Source: Actinospineispora eucalypti
Lineage (GTDB): Bacteria; Actinomycetota; Actinomycetes; Mycobacteriales; Pseudonocardiaceae
Direction: 5' to 3'
DNA length: 64,000 bases
NCBI GenBank assembly: GCA_014208095.1
Contig: JACHMT010000002.1
Coordinates: forward strand, 620,001 to 684,000
A model generated the notes under the pieces. It saw nothing but the letters and a program-made list of their open reading frames with translations, did no database searches and was not told the DNA's origin. A program made the position numbers and the translations under genes. Positions 15,565-23,630 of this stretch are shown in pieces (position 1 is the first letter of the stretch; the number at the start of each line of letters is the position of its first letter).

Positions 15565-16346
15565 GCACGATCAAGACCGAGGTCCGCGACGGCGTGTGCT
15601 GGCTGCGCCTGAACCGCCCGGAGCGGCGCAACGCCTGGACGGCCGAGTGCGGGGCGGCGATGACCGAAGCGCTGCTGCGCGCCGAGGCGGATCCGGAGAC
15701 GCGCTGCGTGGTGGTCACCGGCGAGGGAGGGGCGTTCTGCGCCGGCGTGGACCTGCGGGACGGGTTCGAACGCACGCCGGACGGCGCGCCCGATCTCAAG
15801 GGCATGCACCGGCGCCACTTCGTGCCCACCATCCTCGGCCTGCGCACCCTGCCGCTGCCGGTGATCACGGCGGTGAACGGGCCGGCGGTCGGGTTCGGCG
15901 CCAGCCTGGCGATGGCCGGCGACTTCTTGGTGATGGCCGAGTCGGCGACGCTGCGCCTGGCGTTCGTCTCGCTCGGGTTGAACCCGGACAGCGGCGGCAC
16001 GCACCTGCTCCCCCGCGCGGTCGGGCGGCAGCGGGCGACCGAGATTGCCATGCTCGGCGAGCCGGTCACGGCGGCGAAGGCCGTCGACTGGGGCATCGCC
16101 CACCGGGCCGTCCCGGACGCATGCCTGGAGGACGCGGTGGCCGAGCTGGCCGGTCGCCTGGCCGCCGGTCCGACCAAGGCATACGCCGCGATCAAGCGGG
16201 CCTTCAACTCCGGGGAGCACCCGAGCCTGACCGAGCAGCTGGAGCTGGAGGGAGAACTGGTTCACGCGCTGGCCACCACGGCCGACTTCCAGGAGGGCGT
16301 CGGCGCGTTCCTGGAACGCCGCCCGGCCCGCTTCACCGGCGCCTGA
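15561..16346 (+). CDS. Crotonase-family enoyl-CoA hydratase/isomerase
   Basis: A 261-residue crotonase with FCAGVDLRDG (oxyanion hole) and VGFGASLAMAGD. The positions of the two hydratase glutamates are occupied by other residues: Ala in GFGASLA, and an Asp-containing LNPDSGGTH stretch. It therefore more likely isomerises a double bond or acts on another CoA ester, as PaaG-type crotonases do, than hydrates. It is coupled to the upstream F420 oxidoreductase by a 4-base overlap, and the MarR gene follows after 46 bases. Length is normal for the family. Confidence 0.87.
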   Translation: MSTIKTEVRDGVCWLRLNRPERRNAWTAECGAAMTEALLRAEADPETRCVVVTGEGGAFCAGVDLRDGFERTPDGAPDLKGMHRRHFVPTILGLRTLPLPVITAVNGPAVGFGASLAMAGDFLVMAESATLRLAFVSLGLNPDSGGTHLLPRAVGRQRATEIAMLGEPVTAAKAVDWGIAHRAVPDACLEDAVAELAGRLAAGPTKAYAAIKRAFNSGEHPSLTEQLELEGELVHALATTADFQEGVGAFLERRPARFTGA

Positions 16347-16392
16347 ACTCACGTATCCTCAATTATCTGAAGTTGGACGAAAGGCGTGTCTG

Positions 16393-16887
16393 GTGAGCGC
16401 GGAACAGGACCCGATCGAGTTCACCCGGGAGCACTGGGCCGACCAGGACCAACCGGGAGCGGAGTACTTCGCGGCCATGGGTGCGCTCATGCGCACCCAC
16501 CAACTCATGATCAACGAGCTGGACCGGGAGCTCAAGGCGCACAACCTCAGCCGCACCGCGTTCCTGCTGATGGCCACGCTGCTCATCTCCCGCGAGCACA
16601 CCCGCCCGCTCGGCCAGCTCAGCCGGCACCTGCTGGTGCACCCGACCACCATCACCCTGGTGGTGGACCAACTGGCGGCGCGTGAGCTGGTCCACCGTCG
16701 GCCGCACCCGACCGACCGGCGCACGGTGCTCGCCACCCTCACCGAGGAGGGCCTGCGCGCGGTCACCAAGGCGGCCGAGTCCCTGGCCGCCGCGCGGTTC
16801 GGGCTCACGTCGGTGAACGAGCCGCTCGCGCGGCGCCTCAGCGCGGTGCTCGGCGAGGTCCGGACCAAGATGGACGACGCGCCCTAA
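16393..16887 (+). CDS. MarR family regulator (candidate CoA-ester sensor)
   Basis: A 164-residue MarR-type winged-helix protein. The wing region reads HPTTITLVVDQLAARELVHRRPHPTDRRT, with the DRR signature that makes DNA-backbone contact. It lies at the end of the hydratase/F420-oxidoreductase/crotonase run. In Rhodopseudomonas the ali/bad cyclohexanecarboxylate genes are controlled by the MarR protein BadR, which responds to a CoA-ester intermediate; a similar role here is inferred from the gene set. The promoter just upstream (16347-16392) is AT-rich. The GTG start at 16393 is the only reasonable one. A paralogue lies at 31533-32024. Confidence 0.9.
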   Translation: MSAEQDPIEFTREHWADQDQPGAEYFAAMGALMRTHQLMINELDRELKAHNLSRTAFLLMATLLISREHTRPLGQLSRHLLVHPTTITLVVDQLAARELVHRRPHPTDRRTVLATLTEEGLRAVTKAAESLAAARFGLTSVNEPLARRLSAVLGEVRTKMDDAP

Positions 16888-16972
16888 CCCGCCCACCGCA
16901 CGATCGGGTGGTAGATCCACCGGGTAGGCCCAGGCCGTGGGAAGTTCGGCGCATCGACCTGGAGGAGTCCCC

Positions 16973-17287
16973 ATGCTTGCTCTCGCCGGAGCCGTGCTGT
17001 TCCTCATCGCCGCCGTCATCGATCTGCTCCAGGACCCGATCCAGCTGAACGTGGTCCTGAAACTGGTCGGGTTCGTGCTGCTCGCGCTGGTCCTCGGAGG
17101 AATCGGCTACACGTGGTCGCGGCTGGATGTGCTGGCGCTCGTCGCCGCCCTGCTGTTCCTCATCGCGCTCATCCTGGAGTTCACCGGCTACCCGGCGACC
17201 ACGGACATTCTCCTGACGACCGCCGGATTCATCCTCGTGTCGCTGTTCCTCGCCGGAGTCGGCCCCAGGACACTGCGCCGCGTCTGA
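16973..17287 (+). CDS. Small integral membrane protein
   Basis: A 104-residue, highly hydrophobic protein with about four transmembrane segments and almost no soluble part. GGAGGA sits eight bases before the ATG, giving a confident start. It resembles small actinobacterial membrane proteins of unknown function (YtxH/hydrophobic type). It is separated from MarR by 85 bases and is convergent with the CoA ligase, one base apart. No function can be assigned. Confidence 0.75.
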   Translation: MLALAGAVLFLIAAVIDLLQDPIQLNVVLKLVGFVLLALVLGGIGYTWSRLDVLALVAALLFLIALILEFTGYPATTDILLTTAGFILVSLFLAGVGPRTLRRV

Positions 17288-17288
17288 G

Positions 17289-18935
17289 TCAGTCCTTCGA
17301 CTCGGTGGCCAGCTTCTCCCGGAGTACGAACTTCTGGATCTTGCCGGTGGCGGTCATGGGCATCTCGTCCAGGATCTCCAGCCGCTCCGGCAGCTTCACC
17401 ACGGCGATCTTGCGCTCGTGGCGCAGGTAGCCGGTCAGCTCCTCGAAGGTCGGCGCCTCCCCCTTGGGCACCACGAACGCGCAGGCGCGCTCGCCGAGGA
17501 CGCGGTCCGGCATGCCGACCACGGCCACGTTCGCCACCTTGGGGTGGGTGAGGAGGTGCTCCTCGACCTCCCGGGCGGAGATGTTGGTGCCGCCCCGGAT
17601 GATCAGGTCCTTGATCCGCCCGGTGACCCGCAGGTAGCCGTCCGCGTCCACCCGGCCGAGGTCGCCGGAACGGGAGATGCCCCGCTCGTCGACCGCGTCG
17701 GCGGTCTTCTCCGGGTCACGCCAGTAGCCGAGCATCAGGCCGGGCCCGCCGTGGCAGATCTCGCCCTCCTCGGCGGCCGCCACCTCGGCACCGTCCTCGC
17801 CCCGGATCTCCAGCGTCACGCCGGGCAGCGCCCGGCCGTCCGAGGACAGGATCTTCGCGTTCTCGTCGTCGGGCCGGCAGCTGGTGACCAGCAGGCCCTC
17901 GCTGCGCCCGTACACCGGCAGCAGTGCGCAGTGGGCAAACTTGGCCTGCCAGTCCGTCAGCAGCGACTCCGGGATGGGCGCGCCGGCGCTGACCCAGCGG
18001 GTCAGGCCGGACAGGTCGTGCCGCCCCGGGTCGTAGCTGTCCAGGGCCATCCGCACGAACGGGGTGGCGGCCATGCTGGCGGTGCAGCCGTGCCGTTTGA
18101 TCCGGTCCAGCGCGGCCGCCGGTTCCCAGGTGTCCATCAGGTGCGCCGAGGCGCCGAGCACCAGCGGCGAGGTCACTCCCATGGCCAGCCCGGTGGCGTG
18201 GGTGATCGGGGACGGCATGAACATCACGTCGTCCGGGCCCAGCCCCATCACGTCCGCGCCCAGTGAGTGCACCGTGTAGCTGACGGTGTTGAACGTGTGG
18301 AAGCAGCCCTTGGGCCGGGACTCGGTGCCCGAGGTGTAGATGATGCAGTGCGGCTCGTCCGCGGTCGGTGGTTCGCCCAGGACTTCCGGCCCGGGCACCT
18401 CGTCGCCGGCGATCAGGTCCTCGAGGCGCAGCTCGTCCTCGCCGGCCTCGGCGCGCACGGTGATGACGTGCCGCAGGCTCGAGCAGTTCGGCCGGATCTC
18501 CCGCACCATGGCCAGGTAGTCGAACTTCCGGTAGTCCCCGCAGACCACCGAGATCTTCGCCTCGGCGTGGTTGATCGCGTAGGTGACCTCGTCCCAGCGG
18601 TAGATCGGCATGGTGGGCACCAGCACCGCGCCGATCCGGGCCAGCGCCAGGTAGACCACGACGTACTCGTTCCAGCTGGGCAGCTGCATCTGCACCCGGT
18701 CGCCCCGCTGGATGCCCATCCCACGCAGCCTCGCGGCCAACCGGTAGGCCTGGCCCCGCAGCTGGACCCAGGTCAGTTCGGTGTAGCCGTCGGAGACCGC
18801 GATCTTGTCCGGCTGCACGCCGGCCCAGTGGTCCACCCGCTCGGCCAGCGACCCGTCCCGCCAGAAGCCTTGCGCGCGGAAGCCGGCGATGGTGTCGGCG
18901 TCGTACCGGTCCTCGGGGCGAATGAGCTGGGTCAT
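17289..18935 (-). CDS. Acyl-CoA synthetase, AliA-like cyclohexanecarboxylate-CoA ligase candidate
   Basis: A 548-residue ANL ligase: P-loop YTSGTESRPKG, YGRSEGLLVT, SGDLGRVDADGYLRVTGR, hinge RIKDLIIRGGTNISAREVE and C-terminal catalytic Lys in TATGKIQK. The N-terminus (ADTIAGFRAQGFWRDGSLAE) is like cyclohexanecarboxylate- or short branched acid-CoA ligases. It would activate the starting acid of the pathway encoded to its right and left. The ATG at 18935 is 26 bases from the palindrome at 18962-18977. It is a single-gene unit, convergent with the small membrane protein. The substrate assignment is an inference. Confidence 0.88.
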   Translation of the reverse strand: MTQLIRPEDRYDADTIAGFRAQGFWRDGSLAERVDHWAGVQPDKIAVSDGYTELTWVQLRGQAYRLAARLRGMGIQRGDRVQMQLPSWNEYVVVYLALARIGAVLVPTMPIYRWDEVTYAINHAEAKISVVCGDYRKFDYLAMVREIRPNCSSLRHVITVRAEAGEDELRLEDLIAGDEVPGPEVLGEPPTADEPHCIIYTSGTESRPKGCFHTFNTVSYTVHSLGADVMGLGPDDVMFMPSPITHATGLAMGVTSPLVLGASAHLMDTWEPAAALDRIKRHGCTASMAATPFVRMALDSYDPGRHDLSGLTRWVSAGAPIPESLLTDWQAKFAHCALLPVYGRSEGLLVTSCRPDDENAKILSSDGRALPGVTLEIRGEDGAEVAAAEEGEICHGGPGLMLGYWRDPEKTADAVDERGISRSGDLGRVDADGYLRVTGRIKDLIIRGGTNISAREVEEHLLTHPKVANVAVVGMPDRVLGERACAFVVPKGEAPTFEELTGYLRHERKIAVVKLPERLEILDEMPMTATGKIQKFVLREKLATESKD

Positions 18936-18961
18936 GGCTGCCTCACTGCTCGACGCTGAAC

Positions 18962-18977
18962 TATCGAGTGCTCGATA
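18962..18977. promoter_or_regulatory. 7+2+7 palindrome before the CoA ligase
   Basis: TATCGAG and CTCGATA are perfect inverted arms around TG, 27 bases from the ligase start. On the minus strand TTTAGTCTAG lies just upstream (18995-18986), and the following TCGA-N-CACT-N-GA aligns base for base with the same strand at 3649-3630. This makes it a second copy of the promoter/operator arrangement seen at 3622-3660. Confidence 0.6.
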
Positions 18978-18985
18978 TTCGCATC

Positions 18986-20170
18986 CTAGACTAAATTGGC
19001 TGCCAACCGAAGACCCTTGTCCCCGCCGAGATGCGTCTCGTGCAGCCACCGGGAGACCGCTTCCGCCCGGTTCGCCGAGTCGAGCTTGCGGAGGATGTGT
19101 TTGACGTGCGACTTGACCGTGCCCTCGGAGATCACCAGGCGTCGGGCGATCTGGCCGTTGGTGCAGCCGTTGGCCATCAACCGCAGCACGTCCACCTCGC
19201 GCCGGGTGAGCGAACCCTCCAAGCCCCGGGACGCCGTCCGCTGCCCGCCGAGCGTCCCGGGTTCGGGCCGGTCGGACTCCGGGGCGCCCCATCCCCACAC
19301 TCCGGTCGCCGACCGCACGCCGGAGGTCAGCCGGTCCAGCTCGCCCCGCGCGGCGTCCACCGCATCCAGCGCCACGGTGCGGCTGACCAGGTAGCCCAGC
19401 CCGTCGCAGAACATCCACAGCAGGTCCCGGTCGCGGGCGTCCAGGTGCCGCGCCTGGTGGTAGCAGTCGGCGTGCAGGAAGCCGATCACCTCGTCCCACC
19501 CCACGATGGGCGCGGCGGCGTAGGAACGGGTGCGGGACGCGGTGATCATCGCGTCGTGCAGGTTGGGCCGGCCGGTCACATCACCGACCACCAGCGGGCG
19601 CCGCCGGCGCACGATCTGGGTCTCCAGCAGCGAGGAGTCCAGCACCCTGGGGTCGTCGCGCCCGGAGCGCACGATCTCCTCGCCCCACTTCTCGTCCCGG
19701 ACCACGTGGGCGGTGGCCGGCACCCACGTCGAGCCCTCGATCCGGGACAGCACCACGCGGTCGAAACCGATCGCCGCGGCCGCCGCCGGCGCGATGGCGA
19801 CCAGCTCGTCCACCGAGCCGACCCCGTGCAGCGCGGCCAGCGCCTCCCGGACGAGCTGCGCGGTCCGGGCCTGGTGCGCGAGCTGCTCGTCGCGCACCTC
19901 GTCCTCCGCCGCCTTGACCTGGCGGAGCAGCCCGACCAGCTCGGCCAGCCGGCGGGCGTCCGCCGGGGCACAGGAGGTGAGCGCGTCGGCGGTCTCCCGC
20001 CAGGCGCGGGTCAGCACGGCCCGGGCGGCGGCGTGGTCGGCGATGTCCGGGGGTCCCGGCGGGTCCTCCCAGTCCAGCACCTCGCCGGCCCGCCGAACGG
20101 CGCACAGCGTCTGCTCCCTGGACACCCTCGACAGCGGGTGACCCGTCACCCGCCACGGACGCGCATCCAT
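18986..20170 (-). CDS. GAF-LuxR transcriptional regulator
   Basis: A 394-residue regulator with a GAF-like sensor domain in the middle (about 95-275, including PAAAAAIGFDRVVLSRIEGSTW) and a C-terminal LuxR helix-turn-helix (SLTRREVDVLRLMANGCTNGQIA, then VKSHVKHILRKL). The ATG at 20170 is preferred over 20185 because GGAGG lies eight bases before it. It would bind a small molecule and activate transcription. Its gene lies between the aromatic operon (ends 20235) and the CoA ligase, and an ACTCTA-repeat site (20205-20222) lies in its promoter. The ligand is unknown. Confidence 0.9.
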   Translation of the reverse strand: MDARPWRVTGHPLSRVSREQTLCAVRRAGEVLDWEDPPGPPDIADHAAARAVLTRAWRETADALTSCAPADARRLAELVGLLRQVKAAEDEVRDEQLAHQARTAQLVREALAALHGVGSVDELVAIAPAAAAAIGFDRVVLSRIEGSTWVPATAHVVRDEKWGEEIVRSGRDDPRVLDSSLLETQIVRRRRPLVVGDVTGRPNLHDAMITASRTRSYAAAPIVGWDEVIGFLHADCYHQARHLDARDRDLLWMFCDGLGYLVSRTVALDAVDAARGELDRLTSGVRSATGVWGWGAPESDRPEPGTLGGQRTASRGLEGSLTRREVDVLRLMANGCTNGQIARRLVISEGTVKSHVKHILRKLDSANRAEAVSRWLHETHLGGDKGLRLAANLV

Positions 20171-20204
20171 CCTCGGCACCTCCATCGCTGCCCGGGGAGC
20201 ACAG

Positions 20205-20222
20205 TACTCTACTACTCTACTA
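20205..20222. promoter_or_regulatory. Candidate operator before the GAF-LuxR gene
   Basis: TACTCTACTACTCTACTA carries two direct ACTCTAC units in the 64-base space between the LuxR start and the SDR stop. It shares the ACTCTA half of the motif at 3622-3643 but not the second inverted arm. Weak evidence. Confidence 0.3.
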
Positions 20223-20234
20223 TTGGTTGTTCGA

Positions 20235-21056
20235 TCAACCCATGCTGCTGCCGCCGTTCACGCTGATCGCCTGGCCGGTGACGAACCCGGCATCCGGGCC
20301 GGCCAGATAGGCGACCGCCCCCGCCACGTCGGCGACCGAACCGGGGCGGGCCATCGGGATCAGCTCAGTCGCCCGTTCCAACACGTTCAGGTACTGCTCG
20401 CCGAACCTCCCGGCGGCCAGCGCCTCGGTGATCTCCGGGGTCTGCACGTACGAGGGCGCCACGGTGTTCACGGTGATTCCGGCGTGGGCGAACTCCCTGG
20501 CCAGCCCGGTACACATGGCGTGCACGCCGCCCTTGGCCGCGTTGTAGATCGCGTGGTCCACCAGCCCGTTGCGCACCGACTCCGCGCCGATGTTCACGAT
20601 CCGCCCGTAGCCCCGCTCCACCATCGGCGGGAGCGCGGCCAGGGTGGCTCGGATGGTCGTCCAGAGGTTGTTGTCGATGGTGGCGCGCAGGGTCTCTTCG
20701 GTGTGTTCCAGGGTCGGCCGGATGACCCCGCCGCCCGCGTTGTTCACCAGGATGTCCAGCCGGCCGAACTCGCCCAGCGCGTGGGCCACCATCCGGTCCG
20801 CCTCGCCGGGGACGGCCAGGTCGCCGGCGAACCCGGCCGTGTCCGGAAGCCCTCCCACGGCCCGCTTCAGCTCCTCCGGGCCGAGCGCGGCGACCAGCAC
20901 CGACGCACCGTCGTCCAGCAGCCGCCGCACGATGCCCAGCCCGATCCCGGTGGCCCCGCCGGTCACTATGGCCACCTGGCCGGCCAGGCGGCCTCGTGAG
21001 TGGCGAGTAGCGCTATGGCGCGACTCGCCACTCACGGGCGGCTCGGCCGCACTCAT
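20235..21056 (-). CDS. SDR oxidoreductase, cis-dihydrodiol dehydrogenase candidate
   Basis: A 273-residue short-chain dehydrogenase: TGGATGIG near 33-40, NNAG around 110, catalytic YNAAKGG near 180 and C-terminal TGQAISVNGG. In this operon it would oxidise the cis-dihydrodiol made by the Rieske dioxygenase to a catechol. The ATG at 21056 overlaps the dioxygenase beta stop (ATGA). The first 26 residues are not typical of the family: they are encoded by the hairpin at 20995-21036 and give SGESRHSATRHSRG before the normal GRLAGQVAIVTGG. No other start lies between the hairpin and the Rossmann motif, so the hairpin is inside the coding sequence. Confidence 0.88.
   Translation of the reverse strand: MSAAEPPVSGESRHSATRHSRGRLAGQVAIVTGGATGIGLGIVRRLLDDGASVLVAALGPEELKRAVGGLPDTAGFAGDLAVPGEADRMVAHALGEFGRLDILVNNAGGGVIRPTLEHTEETLRATIDNNLWTTIRATLAALPPMVERGYGRIVNIGAESVRNGLVDHAIYNAAKGGVHAMCTGLAREFAHAGITVNTVAPSYVQTPEITEALAAGRFGEQYLNVLERATELIPMARPGSVADVAGAVAYLAGPDAGFVTGQAISVNGGSSMG
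20995..21036. repeat. Hairpin of the CGTGAGTG family inside a coding sequence
   Basis: CGTGAGTGGCGAGT and ACTCGCCACTCACG form a perfect 14-bp stem around AGCGCTATGGCGCG, which itself can pair in part. The outer CGTGAGTG and CACTCACGGGC match the palindrome at 11704-11749. It lies within the first 21 codons of the SDR gene. Confidence 0.85.
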
Positions 21057-21538
21057 AAGATGATCGCCAGGTCGCCCGCCGGGCGCAGCTCGGTCATGTC
21101 CAGTACCGAGCGCTTGGACCGGATGCGCAGCCGGCCGTCCGAGGCGACCAGCCGGTAGTGGTACCGGCCCACGTAGTAGCTGGCCTTGCCGTTGCGGAAG
21201 CGCCAAACGGTGAACGAGGCGGTCACCGGCAGCTCGTCACCCGCCGGTTCGCCGAGCAGCACGTTGTAAACCTGGTGGTTGGTGCGCGAGTGCGGGTACT
21301 CGCGGTGCGCCTTGCGGCTGTTCAGGCGCTCCACCCGCAGCCGCATGCGCAGCTCGTTGTCGTCGATCAGCACCAGGTCCTGGGCCGGGTCGCCGTCCGG
21401 GGCGTCGTTGCACGGCACCACGTAGCTGGTCGGCCCTTCGGTCCACAGCGCCAGCCAGCCGTCCAGGTCCCACTCGTCCAGCAGCGCCGCCTCCCGGTAG
21501 AGGAAGTCCTCCACCTCGGCGCGGGTCACGGCGGTCAT
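21053..21538 (-). CDS. Aromatic-ring-hydroxylating dioxygenase, beta subunit
   Basis: A 161-residue SnoaL-fold beta subunit that holds the Rieske alpha subunit in a hexamer and has no cofactor. Typical segments are EVEDFLYREAALLDEWDLDGWL, LRVERLNSRKAHREYPHSRT and FRNGKASYYVGRYHYRLV. It overlaps the alpha gene upstream and the SDR gene downstream by 4 bases each. Length is normal for the family. Together with the alpha subunit it would form a cis-dihydroxylating dioxygenase. Confidence 0.93.
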   Translation of the reverse strand: MTAVTRAEVEDFLYREAALLDEWDLDGWLALWTEGPTSYVVPCNDAPDGDPAQDLVLIDDNELRMRLRVERLNSRKAHREYPHSRTNHQVYNVLLGEPAGDELPVTASFTVWRFRNGKASYYVGRYHYRLVASDGRLRIRSKRSVLDMTELRPAGDLAIIL

Positions 21539-22824
21539 CGGAGGTCCTCCCGGTGGCGGCCCGCGTCCCCCATCTGCTCGGCCCAGCGCCGCCAGAACAC
21601 CCGCATCTGCGCCTCGTCGTTGCCCTCCGGCACCCGGGTCATGCCCCGGGAGATGTCGTTCCACTCCACGCCGCCGCTGTCGAAGCCCTGCTGGCAGGAC
21701 TCCAGCGCCTCCAGGTCGTCCGGGGTGGCGAAGCCGGCCGGGCCGAGGAACGTGAGGAAGCTGTCCAGCCGGCGCTGGCGCAGCTGAGGCAGCTCGCCGC
21801 GCGGCGCCATCTCCCACGCGGTGACGTCCATCCGGTTCGGCGCGGACGGCATGAAGGTGCGCACGGTGACCGCCATGATGTCGTTCACCACCAGGTTCGG
21901 GTAGATCAACATGTTGCGGTTGGTGTCGGCCATCCGGGAGGCGCGCTCCTCGCCGTGCCGGGCCACCAGGTCGGCGCGCAGCTTGGCAATCTCGTCCCGG
22001 GCGTGCTCGCCGAACAGTGGCTCCCACTTGGCGATCGGCCGGCCCCACGGGGCGGCGTACTCCAGCACCGCGTGCCCGTTGCCCAGGTCCTTGGCGGTGC
22101 CCCGCACCCCGCCCTTGAGGTCGGTGCCCAGCGCCACCAGGTACTTGAAGTAGGTGTCGTGGGTGGACACCGCGTGGTAGCCGTCGACGCTGTTCTCGGC
22201 GAGCAGCTTCCAGTTGGCGTCGATGCAGTACTCGTTGGTGCCCTTGATGATCTCCATGTCGCCGTCGGCCGAGTCGACGACGAGGTCCAGGTACTCCCGG
22301 GCGCCGGCCAGGTAGCTGACCAGGTCCTCGACCTGCTCGTCGAAGCTGGCGAACACGAAGCCCCGGTAGCTCTGCACCCGGGCGACCGGTTTGAGCGCCA
22401 GCGCGGCGAAGTCCAGCCGGTCGCCGTAGGCCTCGCGGTCCGGCACGCCCTTCAGGTTGCCCTCGGAGTCGAACGTCCAGGCGTGGTAGAAGCACTGGAA
22501 GACCTTGGAGTTGCCGGCCTTCTGCCGGCACACCGCCGCGCCCCGGTGGGTACAGGTGTTGTGGAAGACGTGCACCCGGTTCGACTTCACGCCGCGCACC
22601 ATGAACACCGGCCGCCCGGCCAGCGGGCGGCGCACGTAATCGCCGGGGTTCGCCACCTCGGACTCGTGGCCCACGTACAGCCAACAGCGGTGGAAGATCC
22701 GCCGGACCTCCTCACGGAACACATCCGGCGAGGTCATCGTCGCCCGGTGCACCCGGAAGCGGTGGTGCTCGAGGTCCTCGTCGACCATCGGGAGGTCGGT
22801 CACCCGTTCCGGCGTGAGCGTCAC
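21535..22824 (-). CDS. Rieske aromatic-ring-hydroxylating dioxygenase, alpha subunit
   Basis: A 429-residue alpha subunit. The Rieske cluster ligands are Cys91-x-His93 and Cys111-x2-His114; the mononuclear iron site has Asp214, His217 and His222 in ENSVDGYHAVSTHD. It would add both oxygen atoms to an aromatic ring to make a cis-dihydrodiol. The segment VVNDIMAVTVRTF and the operon (beta subunit, dehydrogenase, hydrolase, extradiol dioxygenase) resemble p-cumate- or benzoate-type carboxylate dioxygenases, so an aromatic acid is a reasonable guess. No dedicated ferredoxin or reductase gene is adjacent. It overlaps the hydrolase gene by 4 bases. Confidence 0.93.
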   Translation of the reverse strand: MTLTPERVTDLPMVDEDLEHHRFRVHRATMTSPDVFREEVRRIFHRCWLYVGHESEVANPGDYVRRPLAGRPVFMVRGVKSNRVHVFHNTCTHRGAAVCRQKAGNSKVFQCFYHAWTFDSEGNLKGVPDREAYGDRLDFAALALKPVARVQSYRGFVFASFDEQVEDLVSYLAGAREYLDLVVDSADGDMEIIKGTNEYCIDANWKLLAENSVDGYHAVSTHDTYFKYLVALGTDLKGGVRGTAKDLGNGHAVLEYAAPWGRPIAKWEPLFGEHARDEIAKLRADLVARHGEERASRMADTNRNMLIYPNLVVNDIMAVTVRTFMPSAPNRMDVTAWEMAPRGELPQLRQRRLDSFLTFLGPAGFATPDDLEALESCQQGFDSGGVEWNDISRGMTRVPEGNDEAQMRVFWRRWAEQMGDAGRHREDLR

Positions 22825-23630
22825 GGCGTACCCCCGAGGAAGTCGGCCACCAGCTTGTTGAAGTCGCCGGCCCGCTCGATCTGCGTCCAGTGCCCGCAGC
22901 GGGCGAACACCGCCAGGTCGGCGTCCGGCAGCAGCCGCACCATGTTCCAGGCCACCTCGACCGGCACCACCTTGTCCTCCCGGCCGTGCACCAGCAGCGT
23001 GCGGTGGCCGACCGCCCTGACCTGGTCCTCGGTGATGCCCAGCTCGCTGCCGGCGTGCTCGGGGCTGAAGAACATCTCCCGGTAGGCCTCGAACGCGCCC
23101 GGAGCCACGCTCGCCTCGTAGCGGGTGCGCACCAGCTCGTCGGTGATGATCGACTTGTCCACGGCGAAGCAGTCCAGCAACAGCCGGCGCATGTTCTCCT
23201 CCGACGGCTGGTACGCCCGCAGGGCGCGCAGCCCCTCGGTCGGGGTCATGCCCACGCCGGGCGCACCCATCAGGACCATCCGGTCCACCCGCTCCGGGTG
23301 TAGCTCGGCCAGGCGCAGCCCGATCCGCCCGCCGAGCGAGTTCCCGACCAGCGACGCCCTCGGCATCTCCAGCGCATCCATCAGCGCGACGACCTGGTCG
23401 ACCCAGGTGTCCAGCGAGTAGTACACCCCGGCGGGCCGCTCGGTGTCACCGAAGCCGACCAGGTCCGGGGCCACCACCCGGAACCGTTCGGCCAGGGCGG
23501 ACAGGTTCAGCCGCCAGTTGGCCCATGCCGACACGCCGGGGCCGGACCCGTGCAACAGCAGCACCGGCCGCCCGGTACCCGCCTCGTGGTAGTGCGTCCT
23601 GATTCCGCGCGCGTCGATCGTGCTGGTCAC
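22821..23630 (-). CDS. Alpha/beta hydrolase, meta-cleavage product (C-C bond) hydrolase
   Basis: A 269-residue alpha/beta hydrolase with oxyanion HGSGPG (27-32), nucleophile GNSLGG (Ser98), acid in GREDKVVP and His in GHWTQIE. This arrangement is that of BphD/MhpC/CmtE-type hydrolases, which split the ring-cleavage product of an extradiol dioxygenase. GTG at 23630 is the start; it overlaps the stop of the LigB-type dioxygenase gene by 4 bases. It is the fourth step enzyme of the operon 25703-20235. Confidence 0.92.
   Translation of the reverse strand: MTSTIDARGIRTHYHEAGTGRPVLLLHGSGPGVSAWANWRLNLSALAERFRVVAPDLVGFGDTERPAGVYYSLDTWVDQVVALMDALEMPRASLVGNSLGGRIGLRLAELHPERVDRMVLMGAPGVGMTPTEGLRALRAYQPSEENMRRLLLDCFAVDKSIITDELVRTRYEASVAPGAFEAYREMFFSPEHAGSELGITEDQVRAVGHRTLLVHGREDKVVPVEVAWNMVRLLPDADLAVFARCGHWTQIERAGDFNKLVADFLGGTP

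Noticed and set aside
16900..16925. Small GGTGG/CCACC hairpin after the MarR gene
   Set aside because: Only a five-base stem; too weak to call a terminator.
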